Shown: positions 1-6,809 of the stretch, in pieces
Position numbering within the stretch: the first letter of the stretch is position 1
Layout: the number at the start of each line of letters is the position of its first letter
Assembly (NCBI RefSeq): GCF_008629675.1
Contig: NZ_VWOX01000005.1
Location: 373,001 to 437,000, forward strand
Reading direction: 5' to 3'
Source: Roseiconus nitratireducens
Lineage (GTDB): Bacteria; Planctomycetota; Planctomycetia; Pirellulales; Pirellulaceae
DNA: 64,000 bases
The notes under the pieces: generated by a model
What the model saw: the letters and a program-made list of their open reading frames with translations, nothing else
What the model was told of the DNA's origin: nothing
The model's database searches: none
Program-made: the position numbers and the translations under genes

Positions 1-1303
1 TGATCGGCCACGGACGCGACAGCCGGGTGCGGACCCAGTTGAACACCGGTCCCCGCGTGTGCGGCGGCCCAGGTTCCGGTTCCTGATCGCTTTCACGGTA
101 CTTCAACCGCTTGGAAAGCTTTCGCTCACTCCACTCACGGCTAAGGATCATTGCCCCCGGAAGCACGATCAGCAACAGAAACAATGTCGACAAGACTCCG
201 ATGGACGAAACGAAACCGAACACGCGAATCGGCTCGATGCGAACGAGCATCAGGGATCCCAGACCGACAACCGTCGTGCCGGTCGCCAAAAAGCAGGGCA
301 CGATTCCGGCACGCAACGCACGTCGCGCCGCTTGGCTGGGAGAGAGTTCCGGGAATTCGTGCGACGCGTCGATGAAATAGTTGCTGAGGTGAATTCCCGC
401 CGAGATCGTCAACACGAAGATCAGAGGCGGCAGCACAATCAGCACGGCATTCATCGGAGTGCCGGTGTAATACACCAGCGCCAACACCAGCCCCTCGCCG
501 ATTACAGCGATGACCGTGATGGCCAGGGTCAGCGGGATAGAACGCAGACAGATGAAGCAGATCACGGCCGCCAAGACCGCCGACGGAGGCGCAAACACGT
601 TGATGCTGCGAATGCTGGCCGCATCGACATCCGCGCCGTCACGCGGCCCCCCCACCATCGCCACCTGCGATTGATCCACTTGCGCGACATCCGCGATCAA
701 GCTTCGCATCAGTGGAAACAAATCGCGACGATGCGACTGGGCGGCGTCGTCCAACGAAACCACCACGCAAGTCTGTTCGCCGTTGGGACCGATCAGGAAC
801 CCTTTCAATCGAGCGATCGCGCTGACCTCCGAAAGCGAAGACGGCGCCTCGGTCATCTGGGCCACGACGGTCGGCCCCGATTTGACGTTCAAGAACGGGT
901 GGGCGTTGCCACAGAGTTCACGGATTGCTTGGAGCTGAGTCGCCCCCGGCATCGAAGGATCGACATTCAACTCACGCGGCGGTGCCTGAGCGTCAATCGT
1001 GTCCCCGGCGTGGCGTGCGAGCGAATCAAAGGCGTCAGTCACTTGCCGCAGCGATTCCGAATCCACGGTCGCCCCCGGCCACGAAATCAACACGACTTCC
1101 GAGACGACGAACCGACGTGCCAGATCGTTAAAAGCTGCCTTTTCCGGGAGCGAGTCCGGAACCCAATCGATCGGGCGGTTGAGCAATCCGTCAATCGCGG
1201 CCCGAGAATGCACGATCGCGGGGACCGCCAAAATCGCCAATATCACCGCTCCAACGGCCATTCGGCGCATGTACCGCGTTCTTAGCGATCGTTCTTCCCC
1301 CAC
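1..1303 (-). CDS. MMPL/RND-family membrane exporter, C-terminus cut by window edge
   Basis: Reading the minus strand gives an open frame that runs off the left edge, so only the first ~434 residues are present. It starts with one transmembrane segment (MAVGAVILAILAVPAIV), followed by a ~190-residue extracytoplasmic domain. A block of hydrophobic helices follows (FAPPSAVLAAVICFICLRSIPL onwards), with typical MMPL stretches such as PLIFVLTISAGIHLSNY and the ATGTTVVGLGSL turn. This is the RND topology of one TM, a large periplasmic loop and a TM bundle. Substrate is unknown; planctomycete relatives are usually annotated as hopanoid/lipid-type exporters. A GTG at 1303 is preceded nine bases upstream by GGAG; an internal ATG at 1270 is the alternative start. 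It is divergent from the oxidoreductase at 1820. Confidence 0.85.
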   Translation of the reverse strand, partial: MGEERSLRTRYMRRMAVGAVILAILAVPAIVHSRAAIDGLLNRPIDWVPDSLPEKAAFNDLARRFVVSEVVLISWPGATVDSESLRQVTDAFDSLARHAGDTIDAQAPPRELNVDPSMPGATQLQAIRELCGNAHPFLNVKSGPTVVAQMTEAPSSLSEVSAIARLKGFLIGPNGEQTCVVVSLDDAAQSHRRDLFPLMRSLIADVAQVDQSQVAMVGGPRDGADVDAASIRSINVFAPPSAVLAAVICFICLRSIPLTLAITVIAVIGEGLVLALVYYTGTPMNAVLIVLPPLIFVLTISAGIHLSNYFIDASHEFPELSPSQAARRALRAGIVPCFLATGTTVVGLGSLMLVRIEPIRVFGFVSSIGVLSTLFLLLIVLPGAMILSREWSERKLSKRLKYRESDQEPEPGPPHTRGPVFNWVRTRLSRPWPI

Positions 1304-1819
1304 TCGGTGAATCTCCAGGTCTCGGAAGTCAAGTTTTGGACTGGTTATAGCGAAAGGCCTCGCACAACGTGAGGGGCGCCGACACCTCCCACAGGCCAAA
1401 TTCTTCTGTCCGCCGTCGGACGCTGGCCGGCCGGGTAGAATGAATGGTGGATGTCCGTTCGCAGCCGTCGAACCGACATCCGAACGGGGCAGCAACGGAG
1501 TGATTCCGGTTGCTCCCCGCGGTCCCGCTGCGGTTCCCACACCGACGGGCGGCGGGATTCGAGGCGGGTTCAATGGAAGCGGGCCAAAGGGTACTCACAT
1601 ACGATCGAGTTCCACCTGCGACCAAAAGTCCACTTGCGACCAAGACCCTGCCCAGTGCTGTGTCGGTAGCAGACGGCGACAGACTGCCGCCCAATACCTT
1701 GCAGCATTCCACTCCCTTTCGACCTACCGAAACCTTTCCAACGATCCGCCGGTTGCATTACAAAACCTGTTGCAGGCGCTGGCCTGCCGACCGACGATCC
1801 GAATTGATTGAGACGAAAA
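1304..1819. other. Intergenic region between divergent genes
   Basis: About 516 bp separate the exporter from the oxidoreductase. Open frames here have scrambled Arg/Pro/Ser-rich translations and are not convincing. The only structure seen is a 15-bp direct repeat with one mismatch, TCCACCTGCGACCAA at 1611-1625 and TCCACTTGCGACCAA at 1629-1643, 18 bp apart. It could be a tandem regulator site for either flanking gene, but there is no direct evidence for that. Confidence 0.5.
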
Positions 1820-3061
1820 ATGAAATCAGCGTACGATTGCGTGGTGATTGGCGCCGGTCCGGCCGGCGGGGCTGCCGCAGCTATCACGGCCGAGGGCGGC
1901 CTTGAGACGCTTTTGGTCGAGCGGGAGCAGGTCCCACGTTTTCACGTCGGAGAGTCTCTGATGCCGGAAACTTACTGGCCGCTGCAGCGGCTGGGTTTGA
2001 CCGATCGGGTCAAGAACGCCGGCTGGCAGGTCAAGAAGAGTGTCCAATTTGTCACCCACCGAGGCACCGAATCGGCTCCCTTCTTTTTCCGCCAGCACGA
2101 TCAACGCGAATGCAGTGACACCTGGCAGGTCGAACGCAGCGAGTTCGACAAGATGTTGTTCGACCGCGCGGCCGAGCTGGGGGCGGATTGCGTCGACCAA
2201 ACGCGTTTGTCGGACGTGCAATTTGACGCCGACGGGCGAACGACGGGCGTCGTGCTGAAGTGCGCCGACGGCCAGACGCGCGAAATCGATTGCAAGGTGG
2301 TGATCGATGCCACCGGACAACAGTCATTTCTTGCCAACAAGCTGGGTCTGAAAGAGGTCAATCCTGACCTCAAGAAAGCCGCCATCTGGGGCTATTACCG
2401 GGACGCGGTTCGGGGAGAAGGCGACAACGAGGGCGCGACCATCATTCTGCAAACCGAATCCAAAGATGCTTGGTTCTGGTTCATCCCACAATCGCGCGGA
2501 ATCACCAGCATCGGCTGCGTCGGCGACAACGATTACTTGCTCAAGGGCCGGGGCACGCCCGAGCAAACCTTTCAAGAAGAATTGGACAAATGCCCGGGGC
2601 TGAAACCGAGGCTTGAGAACGCGACGCGTCTGGGCAGTTTGCGGACGGCCAAGGAATTTTCCTACATGACCAAGCAGCACGCCGGCGATGGGTGGGTTCT
2701 GGTCGGCGATGCTTTTGGCTTCATTGACCCGGTCTACTCCTCGGGCGTCTACTTTGCTCTGGAGATGGGAGTTCGTGCCGGCGATGCGGTCGTGCAGGGC
2801 TTCGCCGCCAATGACCTGTCGGCCGAACGGCTGGGAGCCTGGTCAGAGGAGTTCAAGCAGGGGGCGAAATGGGTTCGCAAGCTGGTGCATGCTTTCTACA
2901 CCAAGGAATTCAGCATCGGACGATTCATGAAGGAACATCCCGAACATCGTAGCAACCTGACCGACCTGCTGATCGGACGGATCTTTCACGAGCGAGCCGG
3001 CCAGATGTTCGATGACATGGAGAAGTCCATCGAAAAGGCGAAGATGTCGATGGCAAGCTGA
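1820..3061 (+). CDS. FAD-dependent oxidoreductase, flavin-dependent-halogenase-like
   Basis: A 413-residue cytoplasmic flavoprotein. The N-terminus carries the dinucleotide-binding motif GAGPAG (residues 11-16) and VPRFHVGESLMPE (residues 38-50). These are shared by geranylgeranyl-reductase-like proteins and phenol-type flavin halogenases. K72/K73 sit in GWQVKKSVQF, where halogenases keep a catalytic lysine. The later AWFWFIP resembles the halogenase GWxWxIP motif, and FIDPVYSSG fits Fx.Px.Sx.G. Halogenation is therefore possible, but a reductase or epoxidase role is not excluded. The ATG at 1820 is preferred because the flavin fold begins at once; an in-frame TTG lies four codons upstream. 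The gene is monocistronic. Confidence 0.85.
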   Translation: MKSAYDCVVIGAGPAGGAAAAITAEGGLETLLVEREQVPRFHVGESLMPETYWPLQRLGLTDRVKNAGWQVKKSVQFVTHRGTESAPFFFRQHDQRECSDTWQVERSEFDKMLFDRAAELGADCVDQTRLSDVQFDADGRTTGVVLKCADGQTREIDCKVVIDATGQQSFLANKLGLKEVNPDLKKAAIWGYYRDAVRGEGDNEGATIILQTESKDAWFWFIPQSRGITSIGCVGDNDYLLKGRGTPEQTFQEELDKCPGLKPRLENATRLGSLRTAKEFSYMTKQHAGDGWVLVGDAFGFIDPVYSSGVYFALEMGVRAGDAVVQGFAANDLSAERLGAWSEEFKQGAKWVRKLVHAFYTKEFSIGRFMKEHPEHRSNLTDLLIGRIFHERAGQMFDDMEKSIEKAKMSMAS

Positions 3062-3235
3062 CCCGTGGGGACGGTCGAAACGCCACCCCCGATGCGGGTA
3101 TTTGGTCTGTCCAATGAACCGGCGAAATCGCTGTGGCGCGTCCGCCCCCGCACGTCCAACCGCTGGCGGAATGACCGCGGCGTTGATCATTGCCAATGAC
3201 AGCTTGTCGCCGCCCACCGTTTTCCGGAGTCAGTC

Positions 3236-4348
3236 ATGGCCTCCAAGCATCGTGCGTTTTTCCTATTTCTCTTCAGTGTCGCCACGTTTTACGCCGGTGT
3301 CGCGCCGGATCGCGCCATCGCCCAGCTGGCCCCCGAGCCACCGGAAGTCAATCCGGTCCTGCTGCAGATGATCCGTGATTCGGCGATCCATCGCGAACTG
3401 GATTTGTCGGCGGAACAGATTGATGCGGTGATGCACGTGTTGGAAGAAGTGGACGGCCCCTGGTTTCGAGTCCGCATCCGTCCGCAGCCGGAGCGGAAAG
3501 TGGTCATGGGAAAGCTGACCCTGCAGTTGGAACAGGCGTTGGCTGAGATTCTGAAGCCGGATCAACTCGATCGTCTGAACCAATTGCGCAACCAGGCTCT
3601 TGGAACGCGAATGATCGTTCGCGATGCCGCGGTGTCCCAGTTGGACCTGGCTTCGCAGAAGCGCGGTGAGCTTTTCGAGTACTTTGCCGAAACCGACCGA
3701 ATGGTTGCCACATGGCAGGAGCAGCTTCGTGGGGGCGAAGGGGATGAAAGAGCCATCGCCAGCAAGATTCAACAGCGTCAGAACGACGAACGGCAGCACT
3801 TTGTCGATTCGTTGACCAATGCCCAGAAAAGGACGCTGTACGATCTGACGGGGAAGTCATTTGATTTCCAGCAGGTCAAACGGATGTATCCGCGGGCGCC
3901 GGAACTGACGCTGGAAGGGGCTGAATGGTTGCAGGGCGGTCCGCTGACGCTTGAGCAGCTGCGAGGAAAAGTGGTTGCCCTGCACTTCTACGCCTTCCAG
4001 TGCATCAATTGCCGCCGGAACCTTCCCCACTACAACGGCTGGCACACCGACTATGCCGACCAAGGCCTGGTCGTCATTGGAATCCAGACACCCGAAACGT
4101 CGGCCGAACGGTCCGTCGAGCGAGTCGCAGCTGCGATTCAAAGTGAGGGCATCGAATACCCGGTGCTGATGGATGCCGAGTCAAGTAATTGGAAGCGGTG
4201 GTCCAACACGATGTGGCCGACGGTCTACCTGATTGACAAACAGGGATTCCTGCGACGCTGGTGGCAAGGCGAACTGAACTGGAAAGAAACGCCTGGCGAA
4301 AAACAAATGCGGGAAACGATCGAGACATTGCTAGCAGAAGGCGACTGA
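3236..4348 (+). CDS. Secreted thioredoxin-fold (redoxin) protein
   Basis: A 370-residue exported protein. An N-terminal signal peptide (hydrophobic FFLFLFSVATFYAGVA, likely cleavage near AIAQ, residue 30) is followed by a ~190-residue helical, charged region. That region has repeated LS/LT..Q elements, like the Spy/LTXXQ-type domains placed before redoxin domains in planctomycetes. The C-terminal ~140 residues form an AhpC/TlpA-like thioredoxin fold, with the redox motif C-I-N-C (C256, C259) after VVALHFYAFQ and the cis-Pro region MWPTVYLID. It probably acts as a disulfide reductant or sensor in the periplasm; no partner is encoded nearby. GGAG six bases before the ATG supports the start. Pieces of this gene are copied into the downstream repeat field. 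Confidence 0.85.
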   Translation: MASKHRAFFLFLFSVATFYAGVAPDRAIAQLAPEPPEVNPVLLQMIRDSAIHRELDLSAEQIDAVMHVLEEVDGPWFRVRIRPQPERKVVMGKLTLQLEQALAEILKPDQLDRLNQLRNQALGTRMIVRDAAVSQLDLASQKRGELFEYFAETDRMVATWQEQLRGGEGDERAIASKIQQRQNDERQHFVDSLTNAQKRTLYDLTGKSFDFQQVKRMYPRAPELTLEGAEWLQGGPLTLEQLRGKVVALHFYAFQCINCRRNLPHYNGWHTDYADQGLVVIGIQTPETSAERSVERVAAAIQSEGIEYPVLMDAESSNWKRWSNTMWPTVYLIDKQGFLRRWWQGELNWKETPGEKQMRETIETLLAEGD

Positions 4349-4447
4349 GACTTCGCCGCGGCAGACTCCCCGGGTGCCACCGCCCCAACGTCGCCTTTCA
4401 CTCCTGCGAAAGTAGCGCCCCCCCGAGGCCGCCAGCCACTCGTATTT
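4333..4447 (+). repeat. Parent copy of a 115-bp duplicated block (3' end of the redoxin gene)
   Basis: This stretch includes the last codons and stop of the redoxin gene (AEGD-stop) plus about 99 bp downstream. It recurs at 4582-4696 with no net length change and roughly 85% identity by eye. The second copy keeps the AGCAGAAGGCGACTGA end of the gene and the CCAGCCACTCGTATTT tail. In both places the block runs into, or close to, a TTGGTGCCA element. Confidence 0.85.
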
Positions 4448-4450
4448 CAG

Positions 4451-4470
4451 ATTTGGTGCCACCCACCAAC
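4451..4470 (+). repeat. Solo left end of the 58-bp inverted-repeat element
   Basis: Only the left ~20 bp of the element is present (ATTTGGTGCCACCCACCAAC). The rest is replaced by unrelated sequence. It may be a truncated or decayed copy. Confidence 0.7.
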
Positions 4471-4512
4471 TCTCCCGCCGGTGTCAAAATAGGCAATCTG
4501 CCGGTCTCAGAT

Positions 4513-4570
4513 TTGGTGCCACCCACCAACTGAACTCGATGCTTGCAATCCAAATGATGCCTGGCACCAA
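4513..4570 (+). repeat. 58-bp inverted-repeat element, copy 1
   Basis: The element is bounded by perfect 9-bp inverted ends, TTGGTGCCA and TGGCACCAA. The left end is itself a small hairpin (TTGGTG-CCACC-CACCAA). The middle reads CTCGATGCTTGCAATCCAAA in copies 1 and 2. A TTGAGAGGGTGA tail follows and is shared with copy 2. Confidence 0.85.
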
Positions 4571-4581
4571 TTGAGAGGGTG

Positions 4582-4696
4582 AGCAGAAGGCGACTGAGTT
4601 TGCGCGGCGGCAGACACCTCGGGTGCCACCGTCCCGAGCGTCGCCTTTCGCTCCTGCGAAAGTAGCGCCCCCCGGAACCGCCAGCCACTCGTATTT
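4582..4696 (+). repeat. Second copy of the redoxin 3'-end block
   Basis: This is a diverged duplicate (about 85%) of 4333-4447, including the redoxin stop codon context. It is wedged between copies 1 and 2 of the 58-bp element. Its first matching base lies within the TTGAGAGGGTGA tail of copy 1, and its last bases run straight into copy 2. It encodes nothing on its own. Confidence 0.85.
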
Positions 4697-4752
4697 GGTG
4701 CCACCCACCAACTGAACTCGATGCTTGCAATCCAAATGATGCCTGGCACCAA
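4695..4752 (+). repeat. 58-bp inverted-repeat element, copy 2
   Basis: Identical over the 58 bp to copy 1, with the same TTGAGAGGGTGA tail. It directly abuts the duplicated redoxin 3'-end block, the two sharing the terminal TT. Confidence 0.85.
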
Positions 4753-4766
4753 TTGAGAGGGTGATC

Positions 4767-4828
4767 GGAATCCAGACACCCGAAACGTCGGCCGAACGGT
4801 CCGTCGAGCGAGTCGCAGCTGCGATTCA
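4767..4828 (+). repeat. 62-bp exact copy of an internal piece of the redoxin gene
   Basis: These 62 bases match 4079-4140, inside the thioredoxin domain of the redoxin gene, base for base (offset 688). The copy lies in the same orientation between element copies 2 and 3. No reading frame is preserved to any useful length, so it is a captured fragment and not a gene. Perfect identity suggests a recent event. Confidence 0.9.
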
Positions 4829-4833
4829 TGGAT

Positions 4834-4891
4834 TTGGTGCCACCCACCAATTGAACGCCATGCTTGCAATTCAAATGGTGCCTGGTACGGA
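4834..4891 (+). repeat. 58-bp inverted-repeat element, copy 3 (damaged right end)
   Basis: The left end TTGGTGCCA is intact. The middle is a variant (AACGCCATGCTTGCAATTCAA), and the right end reads TGGTACGG in place of TGGCACCAA. The total length is unchanged at 58 bp. It is followed after one base by the compact palindrome at 4893-4909. Confidence 0.75.
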
Positions 4892-4892
4892 T

Positions 4893-4909
4893 TTGGTGCC
4901 AGGCACCAA
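4893..4909 (+). repeat. 17-bp perfect palindrome made of both element ends
   Basis: TTGGTGCC-A-GGCACCAA is what results if the left and right ends of the 58-bp element are joined with the middle removed. It is followed by an AACTGAGAGAGTGA tail like the tails of full copies. Confidence 0.7.
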
Positions 4910-4942
4910 CTGAGAGAGTGACAATGTGAGACGGCCAGGGGA

Positions 4943-4968
4943 CCACCGTCTGGCGACGGTGGCTACGT
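4943..4968 (+). repeat. REP-like hairpin repeat (copy A)
   Basis: The hairpin CCACCGTC-TGGC-GACGGTGG has a perfect 8-bp stem and is followed by CTACGT. The same 26 bases recur exactly at 12550-12575, between photolyase and the small membrane protein gene. This points to a dispersed intergenic palindrome family. Confidence 0.8.
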
Positions 4969-4978
4969 CCGCTCAGAT

Positions 4979-5036
4979 TTGGTGCCACCCACCAATTGAA
5001 CTCTATGCTTGCAATTCAAATGATGCCTGGCACCAA
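4979..5036 (+). repeat. 58-bp inverted-repeat element, copy 4
   Basis: Full-length copy with both perfect 9-bp ends and the variant middle CTCTATGCTTGCAATTCAAA. The TTGAGAGGGTGA tail of the other copies is missing here, and the sequence changes right after the end. It lies 118 bp before the kdsD start. Confidence 0.85.
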
Positions 5037-5154
5037 TTGGGATCGCGTCCCCGAGCTTGGGTGGGAATTCGGTGTGAGGCTGATCTTTCGGGCGAGGCGT
5101 CTGCTTGGGTAGGATCGTTTGGCTCTGCCCAATCACCACGCAGGAAGGATCCTC

Positions 5155-6249
5155 GTGTCTGCCGCACTCCCACTTCCACCGGATGACCGTCCCCACCCAC
5201 CGGATCCCGCGTCGGATGTTCCGGCGACGTTGCTGGATCGGCTCCGATGCATCCGCGAAACGGTCAGCGCCGAAGCGGAAGCCATCGGGCGGGCCGCCGA
5301 AATGCTCGGCCCCCCGGCGGTCCGGGCAGCAGAATTGTCGGCGGAGTGTGCCGGCAACGTGGTCATCACCGGCGTCGGCAAGGCGGGACTGGTCGGCCAG
5401 AAACTTGTCGCCACGCTGGCCAGCACAGGGACACCGGCCCATTTTTTGCATCCGACCGAAGCGGTCCATGGAGATTTTGGCCGCGTCAAGAGCGACGACC
5501 TCGTCTGGGCCCTCTCGAATTCCGGGCGAAGCGAAGAAGTCACGCGGATCGCATCCCAACTGCGCCGCCAAGGCGCCGGACTGATCTCATTCACCGCCGA
5601 TGTCGACAACCCGTTGGCGGAAGTCGCCGACTGCAAGGTGGTTTTCGGGCGGCACAGCGAAGCTTGCCCGCATGGCTTGGCGCCGACTGCCAGCACGGCC
5701 GTGATGATGGCGGTGGGCGATGCGGTGGCTCTGCTGGCCAGCCGACTCCGTCGATTCACACCTCGCGATTTTGCCCGATTCCACCCCGGTGGCGCGTTGG
5801 GAAGGAAGCTTTGCAAGGTCGGCCAGATGATGCGTCCGCTGGCGGCCTGCCGAATCGCCAACGAGCGCGTCACGATTCGGGAATGCATGATCTCCTGTTC
5901 GATGACCGGTCGACGCAGTGGCGCGGTGATGCTGACCAACGACCAAGGCGTGTTGACCGGAATCTTTACCGATAGCGACTTGGCCCGGCTGTTGGAATCC
6001 CGTTGCGAAGACGCCCTGGACCAACCGATCGAAGGAAAGATGACCACCGAACCACATCGCACGGGTCCGGACGCCTTGCTGAGCGATGTCGTCGCCTTGT
6101 TCGGTCAGCTGCAAATCAGCGAACTTCCCGTCGTCGGCGTCGATGGCAAGCCGATGGGCATGGTCGACATTACCGATTTGATCGCCGTGGGCGAATTGGA
6201 TGAAGGTGACGACCGCGACGGCCGCTCGACTCTTCCCTTTGCTCCCTGA
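5155..6249 (+). CDS. kdsD: Arabinose-5-phosphate isomerase (KdsD/KpsF/GutQ family)
   Basis: This enzyme converts ribulose-5-phosphate to arabinose-5-phosphate, the first step of Kdo synthesis for LPS. It has 364 residues: a SIS domain at about 55-200, then two CBS domains at about 225-350. The four catalytic residues known from E. coli KdsD (K59, E111, E152, H193) align with a constant offset to K76, E128, E169 and H210, in VGKAG, SGRSEEV, RHSEACPHG and RFHPGGALG. The GTG at 5155 is chosen because GGAAGGA lies five bases upstream; an in-frame TTG 12 codons earlier lacks such a site. It is the first gene of an operon with kdsC (26-bp gap). The repeat field lies directly upstream. Confidence 0.93.
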   Translation: MSAALPLPPDDRPHPPDPASDVPATLLDRLRCIRETVSAEAEAIGRAAEMLGPPAVRAAELSAECAGNVVITGVGKAGLVGQKLVATLASTGTPAHFLHPTEAVHGDFGRVKSDDLVWALSNSGRSEEVTRIASQLRRQGAGLISFTADVDNPLAEVADCKVVFGRHSEACPHGLAPTASTAVMMAVGDAVALLASRLRRFTPRDFARFHPGGALGRKLCKVGQMMRPLAACRIANERVTIRECMISCSMTGRRSGAVMLTNDQGVLTGIFTDSDLARLLESRCEDALDQPIEGKMTTEPHRTGPDALLSDVVALFGQLQISELPVVGVDGKPMGMVDITDLIAVGELDEGDDRDGRSTLPFAP

Positions 6250-6275
6250 ATTCCCCACCGACAGCCTGCCCAACG

Positions 6276-6800
6276 ATGCCCGCCACCTTCCGATCCGATT
6301 CCGATTTATCCGGCCCCATCACCTGCATCCTTTCGGATGTGGACGGGGTGATGACCGATGGAGGCATCATCTATGGCTCCAACGGCGAAGAGACCAAAAG
6401 ATTTCATGTGCGGGACGGATCGGGAATCAAAATCTGGATCCGATCCGGCTACAGCTTCGGAATCATCACCGGACGGCGCAGCGTGATGGTTGATCGCCGG
6501 GCCGAGGAGCTTGGAATCCAGCACGTCTCCCAGGGGATCGGCGACAAACTCTCGCGTGCCCAAACCGTGATCGCGGAACTGGGGCTGACGGTCGAAAACG
6601 TCTGTTACATCGGTGACGACCTTCCCGATCTTGAACTGATGAAGTCGGTTGCCTTGGCGGCCGCGCCGGCCGATGCGGCGGCCGACGCCCGGGATGCAGC
6701 CCACTGGGTGCTGCGGTCCGGTGGCGGTCAGGGTGCGGTCCGCGAAGTCGTGGAGCGACTGCTGCGGGCCAAGGAGCAATGGAACCCCATTCTGGCGTGA
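6276..6800 (+). CDS. kdsC: Kdo-8-phosphate phosphatase (KdsC, HAD family)
   Basis: This cytoplasmic phosphatase releases Kdo from Kdo-8-phosphate. It has 174 residues, the usual size of the cap-less HAD type. Motif I is SDVDGVMTDGG (nucleophile D21, acid D23). A GIITGRRS motif II region follows, and motif IV is YIGDDLPDLELM. It lies between kdsD and the LptC-like gene with a nine-base gap downstream, as expected for one LPS-precursor operon. Confidence 0.93.
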   Translation: MPATFRSDSDLSGPITCILSDVDGVMTDGGIIYGSNGEETKRFHVRDGSGIKIWIRSGYSFGIITGRRSVMVDRRAEELGIQHVSQGIGDKLSRAQTVIAELGLTVENVCYIGDDLPDLELMKSVALAAAPADAAADARDAAHWVLRSGGGQGAVREVVERLLRAKEQWNPILA

Positions 6801-6809
6801 CGGTGCCGA

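Noticed and set aside
59..1285. 408-codon plus-strand open frame
   Set aside because: Its translation is Arg/His/Gln-rich with no fold pattern. The minus strand over the same bases gives a clear MMPL membrane protein.
4398..4988. Minus-strand open frame through the repeat field with repeated VGGTKS/GWHQI peptides
   Set aside because: The repeating peptides are only translations of the 58-bp elements and copied redoxin fragments read backwards; no conserved protein is implied.
4451..5036. Possible CRISPR array
   Set aside because: The spacing between repeats is irregular (about 50-125 bp), the intervening DNA is copied from the adjacent gene, and no cas genes are present.
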